Positions 59,254 through 64,000 of a stretch of 64,000 nt of DNA are shown here, in pieces. The notes under the pieces were generated by a model. The model was not told the origin of the DNA and ran no database searches. It saw only the letters and a program-made list of their open reading frames with translations. This DNA is from Stratiolaelaps scimitus (taxonomy: Eukaryota; Arthropoda; Arachnida; Mesostigmata; Laelapidae): positions 1,488,001-1,552,000 of the forward strand of contig JABWDB010000004.1 in NCBI GenBank assembly GCA_019614645.1. The letters run 5' to 3'. The position numbers and the translations under genes were made by a program. How positions within the stretch are numbered: the stretch's first letter is position 1; each line of letters begins with the position of its first letter.

Positions 59254-61442
59254 CATACATACATACATACATACATACATACATTATTCTAGTCAGTCCA
59301 ATAGGGGGCAGATATAGGCTTTGGGAGTTTGGCGGCACCGATTTCGTTACTTGAATGGCAGCGTCGACGGCTTGACTTGGATGGTGGTGACCAGCGGTTC
59401 GACAACCACCGAATCCAATCGAAGATGCCCGTTCGACTTGTTGGCGAATTTGTGGGGCGTAACGAATACCGACAAGTGGGCGAGCTGCAAGATCCCTGCA
59501 GGAAGCCGCTGCCAAATTGCTACTGCCTGAATGGTCCCAGGCAGCGGTCCAAGTTGCCGGGGTTTTTCTGGGTGATGTCCGTACAGTGGCAAGCAACACT
59601 GCAGGTGAGTCCGATCCAATGACGGAATGCGATCATTGCGCGAGTTTGCAATTGCCAGGCAGCAATTGGTGCCGAGTCCCACTGGGATTTGACGCCCACA
59701 GCGCGTTTTCACCCTGGGCACTATCGTATCGTTCGTTCTTGACCTTTGCTACCTTCGCGACAAAAAAAACACTTCAATTCACTCGACTTAACCCTGCTTC
59801 CCCGCTCTCCTCGCAGCTGTACCCCGTGGCCTTACCCACTATTCGTGGTCGTCCACGCCCCTCACAGATTCGCCTTTGCGCCTATGCGCTGTAGCATCGG
59901 TGCTATGCCTCTCGATATGATAGAGAAATAGGTAGCAGGTGAACTGCCCCAGGGCAGCTACAGCAGCAGCAGCAGCACCACCATCCTGCCGGCACAGTTC
60001 GCGGTTAGCCGCGTGTTTAGTTGGCCGTAGATAACTCGGCGTAACTTTGTTCGGGATCGTCACCTGTCGTCACCGGCGACCGATGTTTGTCCGCGAAGGG
60101 GGGTTATCTTCAAGTGCGTGCATCTGAGTGTATCTCTCTGCTGGCCCGTCTGTCTGAGGGTCGGTCGGTCGGTTTGTCTGTCTCTCTGTGTGTGTGTGTG
60201 TGTGGCTGTGCCTGATCGCGGATATCTTCACTGAATTTAACATCATCCTTGTGTTATGCTTGATGTACGCTCGTGTGTGTGTGTTGTGCCGTGTGCCGCG
60301 ATTGCAGCTCGACGACATCCGGCTCGTCGGGCGGTGGTATGCGGGTGACGTTTCAGAACCCCCCTGTCAGTCAGCCAACAGTTCACACGCCTACGCCGCC
60401 GCCGCCGCCCCCGGCGCTCGCAAAGGTAACCAGCCCTTCGGCGCACCACGCTTTGGCATCGACCACCAGCACCCATCCGTGGCAGGCACACCCCCATCAA
60501 GCTGTAGGAGGCGTCATCACCGCATGACGCCAATTCTACGTGGCTCAATCTACGCCCCATGGCATGGCTCACTCCACCCGTGGTGTGGTTGTCGGGTCGC
60601 CAGCTGTTGATAGGTCGGGCACACTGCTGTACGAGCCAATGGAGTAGCACTTGTATTAGTTAGTACAAGCCGGGGATCGACCACGTCCTTGATCTGCCAT
60701 AGCATTGTCAGACCTCTTACTGACCGAGTTCTTGTTGCCAAAGGTTCGCGTTCATTTGATTTCCATTTTTGTTAGATTTTCTTGTCACTTCGTCTTCCTC
60801 TGTGTACTTTCAATGATCGGTTGATCGGTTATCCCTTGTTGTTCTCCATAGACTGCTTATTTTGTTGCCGCTGTCACTTAAGTTTTTTCGTTTCTTTTTT
60901 GTTCGGAGTTGTCCTAATTCGGTGAGTTGTAGTTAATTTCGTAGAAAATACTCGTTCATTATTTTAGTCCCTGTCCCTCAATAGTCCCTGGCTAAAATGA
61001 CTTTCTTTCTTCGATAGTCTTTTCTCTCTCTCTCCCGCATCGTACACAGTTTATCATCGTACTTGGAGCAAAGTCCAGCCTCACTGCAGCGCTCTGGATC
61101 AACATGATCGTACCTCCTCAGCTATCGTCACCACACTATTTAGACACCTGGCGCGGTATTCACTTATGAACAGCATTTATCCTGTGTGCTCTGCAGAGTG
61201 TGTATTACTAATTATTGCTAATGATTACATGTTGTGTCTCTCGTAATCCTACATAGTTGCCTTCCTCGGGTTCGCTGCCTCGCGTGCACAGCCCAATTCC
61301 GGTGGCACCCCCGACGTTGCCGCCGTCATCTACCCTGGCCTCAATCGCTCTGGTGGCCTCGCCAACGGGAAGCAACTCGGGAATAGGTTCGCCACAGCTC
61401 ATCCTCAAGACGTTTCAACCGCTGAGAAAGTCAGCCTGTTGA
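5811..61442 (+). CDS. EPB41L4A: FERM domain protein, EPB41L4A (NBL4)-like, 17 exons, 5' partial
   Basis: The joined exons give about 929 codons that stay in frame. Residues about 1-224 are the end of FERM lobe F1, all of F2 and all of F3. Key matches to vertebrate EPB41L4A as I recall it are [45 protein letters not shown] and ACKHLWKC. Residues 225-302 are the FERM-adjacent region. Residues 303-446 are Arg/Ser-rich, and residues 447-555 end in a motif ([10 protein letters not shown]...FRIR) that matches the EPB41L4A tail and is not general to FERM proteins. The remainder is disordered. Proteins of this family act at the inner face of the plasma membrane and link membrane-protein tails and phosphoinositides to the cortical cytoskeleton. 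The partner of this protein cannot be read from sequence. The tail looks longer than the vertebrate one. Missing are the start codon and most of F1, which lie upstream. EPB41L5/Yurt is the next best family, but the tail motif argues against it. Confidence 0.87.
8491..8530 (-). ncRNA. U2 snRNA-like fragment (probable pseudogene)
   Basis: On the minus strand the sequence reads GCCTTTTGGCTAAGATCAAA and then GTATC. This equals the start of U2 snRNA (GGCCUUUUGGCUAAGAUCAAAGUGUAGUAUC) with about 5 nt missing before GUAUC, which removes the GUAGUA branch-site pairing sequence. The first bases of U2 and everything after position about 45 do not match. It cannot act as a normal U2 and is likely a retroposed fragment. 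Confidence 0.5.
8810..8840. repeat. (CCG)n trinucleotide run
   Basis: About ten CCG units with one CCA. It produces poly-Pro and poly-Gly chance frames on the two strands. Confidence 0.9.
9985..10018. repeat. (AT)n microsatellite
   Basis: About 17 units inside intron 1. Confidence 0.95.
10950..10974. repeat. (AT)n microsatellite, interrupted
   Basis: A TA run with one C interruption, in intron 1. Confidence 0.9.
12231..12309 (+). CDS. EPB41L4A: Exon 2: F1/F2 junction of the FERM domain
   Basis: The exon is 79 nt, with acceptor tctatttcag and donor gtgagt. It encodes [17 protein letters not shown], then CKLLEEITR. This matches the family segment [22 protein letters not shown], the conserved hinge between F1 and F2 that leads into the first F2 helix. 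The exon ends inside the Arg codon (CG|G), and exon 3 completes it. Confidence 0.92.
17163..17210. repeat. (AT)n microsatellite
   Basis: About 24 units with one T insertion, in intron 2. Confidence 0.95.
18036..18068. repeat. (AT)n microsatellite
   Basis: An AT run with one G interruption, 20 nt after a (CA)n run at 18002-18016. Confidence 0.95.
20350..20374. repeat. (ATA)n trinucleotide run
   Basis: Eight tandem AAT/ATA units in intron 2. Confidence 0.95.
20938..21035 (+). CDS. EPB41L4A: Exon 3: FERM F2 lobe, first helices
   Basis: The exon is 98 nt, with acceptor gccatttcag and donor gtaagt. It encodes [17 protein letters not shown], then [15 protein letters not shown]. This is the hallmark of F2 in the 4.1 superfamily (R-x-x-F-x-x-Q-x-K, then A-A-x-L-x-A-x-A-x-Q). 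It enters after CG and leaves after one base (T), in phase with exons 2 and 4. Confidence 0.95.
21036..23317 (+). other. Intron 3
   Basis: A 2.3-kb GT-AG intron ending in tggttttag. It has a short CT run near 22796-22808. I see no gene, RNA or recognisable mobile element in it. Confidence 0.75.
23318..23438 (+). CDS. EPB41L4A: Exon 4: FERM F2 lobe, second half
   Basis: The exon is 121 nt, with acceptor ggttttag and donor gtaagt. It encodes [20 protein letters not shown], then [19 protein letters not shown]. It matches the family block SELGDYDPYKH...YVSEYRFVPDQ...IHKTLMGQ. The first codon is Ser, split across the intron. The exon ends in AT, and exon 5 supplies C, giving Ile where vertebrates have Met. 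Confidence 0.95.
23439..25620 (+). other. Intron 4
   Basis: A 2.2-kb GT-AG intron ending in gttttttcag. The main landmark is a pure (AT)n tract at 24844-24884 followed by a short GA run. No gene was recognised. Confidence 0.75.
24844..24884. repeat. (AT)n microsatellite
   Basis: About 20 pure units in intron 4, followed by a short GA run. Confidence 0.95.
25621..25861 (+). CDS. EPB41L4A: Exon 5: end of F2 and most of the FERM F3 (PH-like) lobe
   Basis: The exon is 241 nt, with acceptor gttttttcag and donor gtaagt. It encodes [20 protein letters not shown], then [31 protein letters not shown] and a strand ending in KDKN. The order and spacing fit the F2-to-F3 linker and the first strands of the F3 PH/PTB-like fold. 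YGVDLHPV and YFWPRI are closer to EPB41L4A than to EPB41L5, which I recall as YGVDMHVV and FFWPKI. A 138-codon frame on the opposite strand (25490-25906) is a shadow of this exon. Confidence 0.96.
25862..26873 (+). other. Intron 5
   Basis: A 1.0-kb GT-AG intron. A (TC)n tract at 26671-26721 and further CT-rich sequence up to 26850 precede the acceptor tgtgtttcag. Nothing else was recognised. Confidence 0.8.
26671..26721. repeat. (TC)n microsatellite
   Basis: About 20 TC units, 150 nt upstream of the exon 6 acceptor. Confidence 0.95.
26874..26965 (+). CDS. EPB41L4A: Exon 6: end of the FERM F3 lobe
   Basis: The exon is 92 nt, with donor gtacgt. It encodes [20 protein letters not shown], then [11 protein letters not shown]. 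This is the last strand and C-terminal helix of F3; A-C-K-x-L-W-K-x-x-V-x-H-H-x-F-F-R is near-invariant in 4.1 proteins. It ends in AG, and exon 7 completes the Arg codon. Confidence 0.96.
26966..29517 (+). other. Intron 6
   Basis: A 2.6-kb GT-AG intron ending in tctttcag. It has (AT)n tracts at about 28961-28988 and 29213-29253 and a short G-run near 28783. No gene was recognised. Confidence 0.75.
29213..29253. repeat. (AT)n microsatellite, interrupted
   Basis: AT runs broken by G and A insertions, in intron 6. Confidence 0.9.
29518..29750 (+). CDS. EPB41L4A: Exon 7: FERM-adjacent (FA) region
   Basis: The exon is 233 nt, with acceptor tctttcag and donor gtaagc. It encodes [20 protein letters not shown], followed by a Pro/Arg/Ser-rich stretch. 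The [11 protein letters not shown] core matches the FA region, where vertebrates have SRKLSKFGSISYKHRYSGRT. FA regions in this superfamily often carry phosphosites that tune FERM binding; several Ser residues here sit in basic contexts, but that use is inferred. It exits in phase 1. Confidence 0.88.
29751..33492 (+). other. Intron 7
   Basis: A 3.7-kb intron from gtaagc to the acceptor gacgcag. It has short frames only, none recognised. GC content rises toward the 3' end. No repeats longer than about 20 nt stand out. Confidence 0.65.
33493..33559 (+). CDS. EPB41L4A: Exon 8: 67-nt phase-shifting exon
   Basis: I found this exon by phase. Exon 7 leaves one base and exon 9 needs two, so an exon of length 3n+1 is required between them. 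This one has acceptor gcgtgacgcag, donor gtaagt and 67 nt, and it encodes [20 protein letters not shown], then TP and a split His. Composition (Ser/Arg/Thr) fits its neighbours. There is little homology to support it, and the pyrimidine tract of its acceptor is weak. Confidence 0.6.
34979..35010. repeat. (AT)n microsatellite, interrupted
   Basis: AT runs with GTAC and AC interruptions, in intron 8. Confidence 0.9.
40541..40612 (-). repeat. tRNA-like SINE head, candidate
   Basis: On the minus strand a box A-like TGGCCAGGTGG (40598-40608) is followed about 40 nt later by a box B-like GGCTCGAATGCC (40547-40558). This is the spacing of an internal RNA polymerase III promoter. The cloverleaf is imperfect. 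The body after box B is not recognised. Confidence 0.4.
40834..40983 (+). CDS. EPB41L4A: Exon 9: Arg/Ser-rich linker
   Basis: The exon is 150 nt, with acceptor ccgcgcag and donor gtattt. In the main frame it encodes [18 protein letters not shown], then [20 protein letters not shown]. This corresponds to the basic Arg/Ser-rich part of the vertebrate tail (RRRSRSRCNTSSGNESE). It enters and leaves in phase 2. The second frame is also fully open (see findings). Confidence 0.8.
43213..43283 (-). repeat. tRNA-Ser(GCU)-like fragment or SINE head
   Basis: On the minus strand the element starts GGATGGCCTAGTGGTGAGCG, which contains box A (43269-43279). It continues with TTGGACTGCTAGACC, like the anticodon arm of tRNA-Ser(GCU), and ends with a degenerate box B, GGTACGAATC (43217-43226). 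Mismatches in the acceptor and T arms argue against a functional tRNA. Confidence 0.4.
43289..43314. repeat. (AT)n microsatellite beside the tRNA-like element
   Basis: A TA run with one G, lying a few bases from the 5' end of the tRNA-Ser-like element. A second tract is at 43044-43061. Confidence 0.9.
46480..46501. repeat. (AT)n microsatellite
   Basis: About 11 TA units in intron 9. Confidence 0.95.
47321..47536 (+). CDS. EPB41L4A: Exon 10: tail segment with the QW motif
   Basis: The exon is 216 nt, with acceptor tatttgcag and donor gtacgt. It encodes [20 protein letters not shown], then a His/Arg-rich stretch, then [20 protein letters not shown]. The last part matches the vertebrate VDSAPQWEAVLRRQKEKNQ, one of the few conserved islands in the EPB41L4A tail. 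It enters and leaves in phase 2. The alternative frame is open until a TGA at 47521-47523. Confidence 0.88.
48337..48362. repeat. (CTG)n trinucleotide run
   Basis: Eight GCT/CTG units ending in a CAG palindrome, in intron 10. Confidence 0.95.
49191..49219. repeat. (GA)n microsatellite
   Basis: About 14 AG units in intron 10. Confidence 0.95.
50417..50448. repeat. (AT)n microsatellite
   Basis: About 16 pure units in intron 10. Confidence 0.95.
51556..51882 (+). CDS. EPB41L4A: Exon 11: conserved EPB41L4A tail motif
   Basis: The exon is 327 nt, with acceptor cactccacag and donor gtaagt. It encodes a Ser/Gly-rich part, a basic [19 protein letters not shown] stretch, a helix ([17 protein letters not shown]) and [18 protein letters not shown]. 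The helix and final motif match the vertebrate KEELWKHIQKELVDPSGL and IPYTKIETQGDPIRIRH. No other 4.1 family member I know has this motif, so it anchors the orthology. The exon ends inside an Arg codon. Confidence 0.93.
51883..53378 (+). other. Intron 11
   Basis: A 1.5-kb intron from gtaagt to gcaacgattag. The acceptor has a modest pyrimidine tract (tctatcttttccctttgtc) about 20 nt upstream. No repeat or gene was recognised. Confidence 0.75.
53379..53740 (+). CDS. EPB41L4A: Exon 12: disordered His/Gln/Ser-rich tail
   Basis: The exon is 362 nt with donor gtgagt. It completes Arg (CG|A) and encodes [19 protein letters not shown], then Ser/His/Gln-rich low-complexity sequence. A mixed His and Gln homopolymer region ([18 protein letters not shown]) lies at about 53655-53710. 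It exits in phase 1. There is no folded domain. Frame continuity and phase fit at both ends support it. Confidence 0.85.
53741..54841 (+). other. Intron 12
   Basis: A 1.1-kb GT-AG intron from gtgagt to the acceptor tcgttgcacag. The sequence is AT-rich. No gene or repeat was recognised. Confidence 0.8.
54842..54968 (+). CDS. EPB41L4A: Exon 13: tail segment with a possible GC donor
   Basis: The exon is 127 nt. It encodes [18 protein letters not shown], then [32 protein letters not shown] resembles the vertebrate SEVNSKTDLVP. The 3' edge is placed at AG|gcaagt, a GC-AG type donor, because it alone joins in phase to exon 14 with a good match. If not spliced there, the frame continues to a TAG at 55051-55053 (ending QLTLSAVV), giving a shorter C-terminus. 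Confidence 0.75.
54969..55696 (+). other. Intron 13, probable GC-AG intron
   Basis: The donor reads AG|gcaagt, which keeps all consensus positions except the T at +2. The acceptor is aatctattcag. The first 85 nt would be coding in a read-through form. A (GT)n run lies at about 55097-55112. Confidence 0.6.
55697..55855 (+). CDS. EPB41L4A: Exon 14: disordered Asn/His/Ser-rich tail
   Basis: The exon is 159 nt, with acceptor ctattcag and donor gtaaga. It encodes [20 protein letters not shown], then an Asn/Gln/Ser-rich stretch ending NSYHSFNSP and a split codon. It enters and leaves in phase 2, so it could be skipped without breaking frame. No homolog comes to mind; composition matches exon 12. 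Confidence 0.75.
55856..57373 (+). other. Intron 14, 3' end uncertain
   Basis: About 1.5 kb. A strong pyrimidine tract lies at about 57057-57162, and the first AG in a usable context after it is at 57260. This suggests exon 15 may start at 57261, or that a small exon was missed. The long frame at 56410-57036 is Cys/Arg-rich; a gtaaat donor at 57003 closes it, but I could not place it in phase. Confidence 0.5.
57374..57544 (+). CDS. EPB41L4A: Exon 15: Pro/Ser/Thr-rich tail, 5' edge unresolved
   Basis: The donor is gtaagc. The frame encodes [20 protein letters not shown], then [20 protein letters not shown] and MPKHNSAG. The 5' edge given here (after gcaaagaag) is the one that keeps phase with exon 14, but its acceptor is poor. 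The same frame is open further upstream, and an acceptor at 57260 would need a different partner. The exon as given is a multiple of 3 and may be optional. Confidence 0.6.
58160..58280 (+). CDS. Candidate alternative exon 16'
   Basis: The segment has acceptor ttgtactgtag, starts C|TCG, and ends in phase 0 before gtaacc. It has the same entry phase, exit phase, starting bases and donor as exon 16. It encodes [20 protein letters not shown], then [15 protein letters not shown] and a short tail. If not spliced, the frame runs on to a TAA at 58410-58412. There is no homology support, so this is a suggestion from splice logic. Confidence 0.3.
59149..59284. repeat. Compound (AT)n / (AT)n / (ACAT)n block
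   Basis: An AT run (59149-59174), a 25-nt unique spacer, a longer AT run (59200-59249), then about nine ACAT tetranucleotide units to 59284. Confidence 0.95.
60308..60425 (+). CDS. EPB41L4A: Exon 16: Gly/Ser- and Pro-rich tail
   Basis: The exon is 118 nt, with acceptor gcgattgcag and donor gtaacc. It encodes [20 protein letters not shown], then [19 protein letters not shown]. The polyproline run could bind SH3, WW or EVH1 domains; that is inference from composition. It enters in phase 2 and leaves in phase 0, which fits exon 17. Confidence 0.75.
60426..61256 (+). other. Intron 16
   Basis: A 0.8-kb GT-AG intron from gtaacc to cctacatag. The second half is T-rich. An unspliced read-through reaches a TGA at 60525-60527. 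No repeat or gene was recognised. Confidence 0.75.
61257..61442 (+). CDS. EPB41L4A: Exon 17: terminal exon with stop codon
   Basis: The exon is 186 nt including TGA at 61440-61442, with acceptor cctacatag, in phase 0. It encodes [20 protein letters not shown], a Ser/Ala-rich middle, then [17 protein letters not shown]. The basic end ([12 protein letters not shown]) only loosely recalls the vertebrate end (IKTIQASRLKTET). The total of all exons is divisible by three, which supports the chain. Confidence 0.75.
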   Translation: MPSSGSLPRVHSPIPVAPPTLPPSSTLASIALVASPTGSNSGIGSPQLILKTFQPLRKSAC

Positions 61443-61608
61443 ATTCGTCAGTATGAAGGACGACCGGACCGGAAAAACACCGCGGGGCCCACACGATCGT
61501 CCTCTGCTCTCAGTTTGCTGCTACCGGATGCGATTTTTGTTACGTGCTACGCGCCAACGCATAGAAACCCATGTCAAAAGCAACCACAAAATAAATCCTA
61601 CAAGCATA

Positions 61609-61644
61609 TTTATATATATATATACATATATATAAAGTAAGAGA

Positions 61645-61675
<31 letters not shown>
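61609..61675. repeat. Paired (AT)n microsatellites
   Basis: Two AT tracts separated by about 12 nt, in the 3' UTR or flank. Confidence 0.9.
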
Positions 61676-61681
<6 letters not shown>

Positions 61682-62211
61682 GAAGCGTTGAATGGAATCG
61701 AATGGTAACATGTTTGTGTGTGCGCATCATCTCGCATATAAGCGAATCCATGTGTCGAATAATTCACCTGTAGGTATTGTAGAGCCACTGACAACGAGAC
61801 AGATAGAGAGAGAGAGAGAGAGAACGAACGTTCAAGGGCTGCTGCTTGATGTAATAGCTACGTAAACTGTAAACTCAAATATAGAACCAACGACACAAAC
61901 ACACCCTCCTAGTGACGATGATGATGATGATTACGATAATACTTATTAATTATGATGATGTTGCATTTATATTGAAGCAAGGCCGACATAATTTTGCTTA
62001 ACTCATCTGAACACATCAGATATGTAATATGTGACAAAGTGGTCACGTAATCTAGTAGTAGCAGCAGCAGCAGCACCGCTGAGCCATATTAATAATAATT
62101 ATAATAATATATGTAACGGAGATTACCGTGACGATTCTAATTAGTAGTAAACGTATGCTTCTCAATACGCTATTATATAACGCACCAATCGAGTGTAGCA
62201 TGCAAGTCCGA

Positions 62212-62255
62212 AAGAGAGAGCGAGCGAGAGAGAGAGAGAGAGAGAGAGCAAGAGA
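62212..62255. repeat. (GA)n microsatellite
   Basis: AG units with CG and CA interruptions, in the 3' flank. Confidence 0.9.
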
Positions 62256-62960
62256 GATGGCATTGTCATCATTTTCTCTACAGTTTCAGTGTGTATTTGT
62301 ATTTAATTAAATTTGTATTTAATTAAACAAGAGACGTAAAGTTAGAACAGCAACAACAGTGACATGAGTGACAACCGCTGCGCAACATGATAACAAATGA
62401 TAATATCACTCAATATTGCTAATATGATTCGTGTGGACATTTCGAAGCTGCCGTGATCAAATGGCGAAGACGAGCTACACAACGATATGAGAGCTACTCA
62501 CCACGCCTATGGCCGTCACACTGCGAAAACATCGAACGTGTCGAATCGTACGACCGGCTTGACTCGAGTTGAATCGGGTTAGCGCCAATGGCCGATTTAC
62601 ATCACGATAGAGTTAGCCTAGCGGTGTAGCAGCGGCGGTGATTTGCTTGTAATTTCAGCTGTAACAGCAACCGTAATTAGCTCGCAGACGCAGTCACTTG
62701 CTCTGCTGGTAGTGTTCTCTAGTGTCGCGGAGTGAACCGGTGTACAGCGAGCGAACGGAACAAACAAAACGCTGTTGTTCATCAGAGACGCTCACGCCGG
62801 TGAGGTAGCCGCCGGACGAGTGTGACCTACGAGGCTAATAAGGATTACACGATTAGGTTCGAGTACGCCGGCCTGCTTGATCTACTGTATCAACAAACAA
62901 TGAACGGGGATAAAAGTGACGATGCCGAGGTTCTGGCGTCTGACGGCGCCAGCAGTCAAC

Positions 62961-62998
62961 TAATAATAATAATAATAATGATAATAATAATAATAATT
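62961..62998. repeat. (TAA)n trinucleotide run
   Basis: About twelve AAT units with one ATG, in the 3' flank. Confidence 0.9.
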
Positions 62999-64000
62999 AT
63001 CATCAGCGAAAATGATGGGAATGTTGAATAATGCCGTTGAGAATCAGTTTCTCACCAACAAGCATCGTACAGATGCTGCTACGATTGGTCTATAATTTTA
63101 AGTGATGAGTGAGGCCTGATGAGGGAAGATTTCCATCATGGACGTGTGATGCAAGGATGATATCGGTGAGAAAGTGACACCAACAACAGCCTGCCGATGG
63201 CTGATGCCACACATTGACGTGATGGTCCTCCGAATGATTTTAGTTGTGACGGCGATGTCGACAACAGAATTACCAGCGGAGACGAGGGGCATGATGATAA
63301 TGGTGATGATTATCTGCTGATGAATGATGAAGATTGTAACTGTATTACTATTATTATTATTATGAATAACAATATATGCATAGATATTAATAAATATTAT
63401 GCGCGTCTGAGTCATTAAGATACCGTTTGGCTGTTGTCATTTCGGAGAAAATTTCAGACGCATACCCACACGTTTCCTATCGAGTGGAAAAATCGATTGA
63501 TTAATCAATGATCTGAGTAGTCGGAGCTAATTATATTCGAAAAATCGGATGAGATTTTATTACATTTTCATTGACAGCGAAGTCGAGAGTTGTATAGCAT
63601 TACTTTACATTAGTATGTTATATTCTATATTATTGGTCGAATTTATCGAAAGCAGAAAGAGAGCAGTAATCCTACTAAACAGCTCATCCGTGGATTGCCC
63701 TCGTAAGCAGTTGAGGATCGTCGCTACAACACAATACTTTTTAATATCAAAAGGTAATCCATACCGTTCAGAACATCTCCCTAATCTCCCTACTGTTTAT
63801 TCTGTCGCCGCAAGCTATGACGTGTATTGATAGTTATTAATAGTACAGGAACGATCTCTCGTCGTAATAGAAATAATGGTTCTAATAGTACTAACAATTA
63901 TATTTATGTTTCAATCACAATAATTAATAGTTCTTAGTTATAATGAGAGTTCCGTTCTCGGTCGCTTCTCTACCCCCATGCTCCGTCATTCCGTAATCCA

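Larger units (their letters stand above)
57545..60307 (+). other. Intron 15
   Basis: A 2.8-kb GT-AG intron ending in gcgattgcag. It includes the compound (AT)n/(ACAT)n block at 59149-59284, a (GT)n run at about 60187-60202 and the candidate alternative exon at 58160-58280. No independent gene was recognised. Confidence 0.7.
61443..64000 (+). other. 3' UTR and downstream flank
   Basis: An AATAAA at 61590-61595 is the first possible polyadenylation signal; several others occur in this AT-rich flank. It holds (AT)n tracts at about 61609-61635 and 61648-61675, (GA)n at 62212-62255, ATA/AAT runs at 62961-62998 and an ATT run at 63344-63363. No further gene is supported. Confidence 0.55.

Noticed and set aside
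59192..59599. 135-codon minus-strand frame with a Tyr/Ile-repeat end
   Set aside because: The end is a translated (AT)n/(ACAT)n microsatellite; the rest has no recognisable domain.

Overview
This is a eukaryotic genomic window, most likely from an arthropod and possibly a mite or tick; I infer this from protein style and intron layout and did not prove it. It has kilobase-scale GT-AG introns, many (AT)n, (CT)n, (ATT)n and GC-rich trinucleotide microsatellites, and no bacterial gene organisation. Most open frames longer than 60 codons look like chance or low-complexity frames.

The main content is one plus-strand gene spread over about 55.6 kb (5811-61442). I reconstructed it exon by exon from splice sites, reading-frame phase and similarity to the FERM protein EPB41L4A (band 4.1-like protein 4A, NBL4). 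Seventeen coding exons, counting one whose 5' edge is uncertain, join without breaking frame into about 929 codons. They run from the end of FERM lobe F1 to a stop codon; the N-terminal exons lie upstream of the window. Exons 1-6 (5811-26965) encode the rest of the FERM domain. Exon 7 (29518-29750) encodes the FERM-adjacent region. Exons 8-10 are Arg/Ser-rich. Exon 11 carries a second family-specific motif ([10 protein letters not shown]). Exons 12-17 are disordered and rich in His, Gln, Pro and Ser.

Several points suggest alternative products. A 67-nt exon (33493-33559) changes the phase, and skipping it opens a different 117-codon ending through the next two exons. One intron appears to use a GC donor (54969), and reading through it gives a short isoform. 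An extra exon at 58160-58280 is phase-compatible as a replacement for exon 16. The 5' edge of exon 15 (near 57374) is not settled.

At the left edge (3-1439) is a partial Gag/protease-like frame of a BEL/Pao-type LTR retroelement. It sits inside the upstream intron and appears decayed. Smaller insertions in introns are a U2 snRNA-like fragment on the minus strand (8491-8530) and two tRNA-like, SINE-like pieces on the minus strand (40541-40612 and 43213-43283). Everything else appears to be intron or 3' flank, with microsatellites. I found no CRISPR array, rRNA, intact tRNA or second convincing protein-coding gene.
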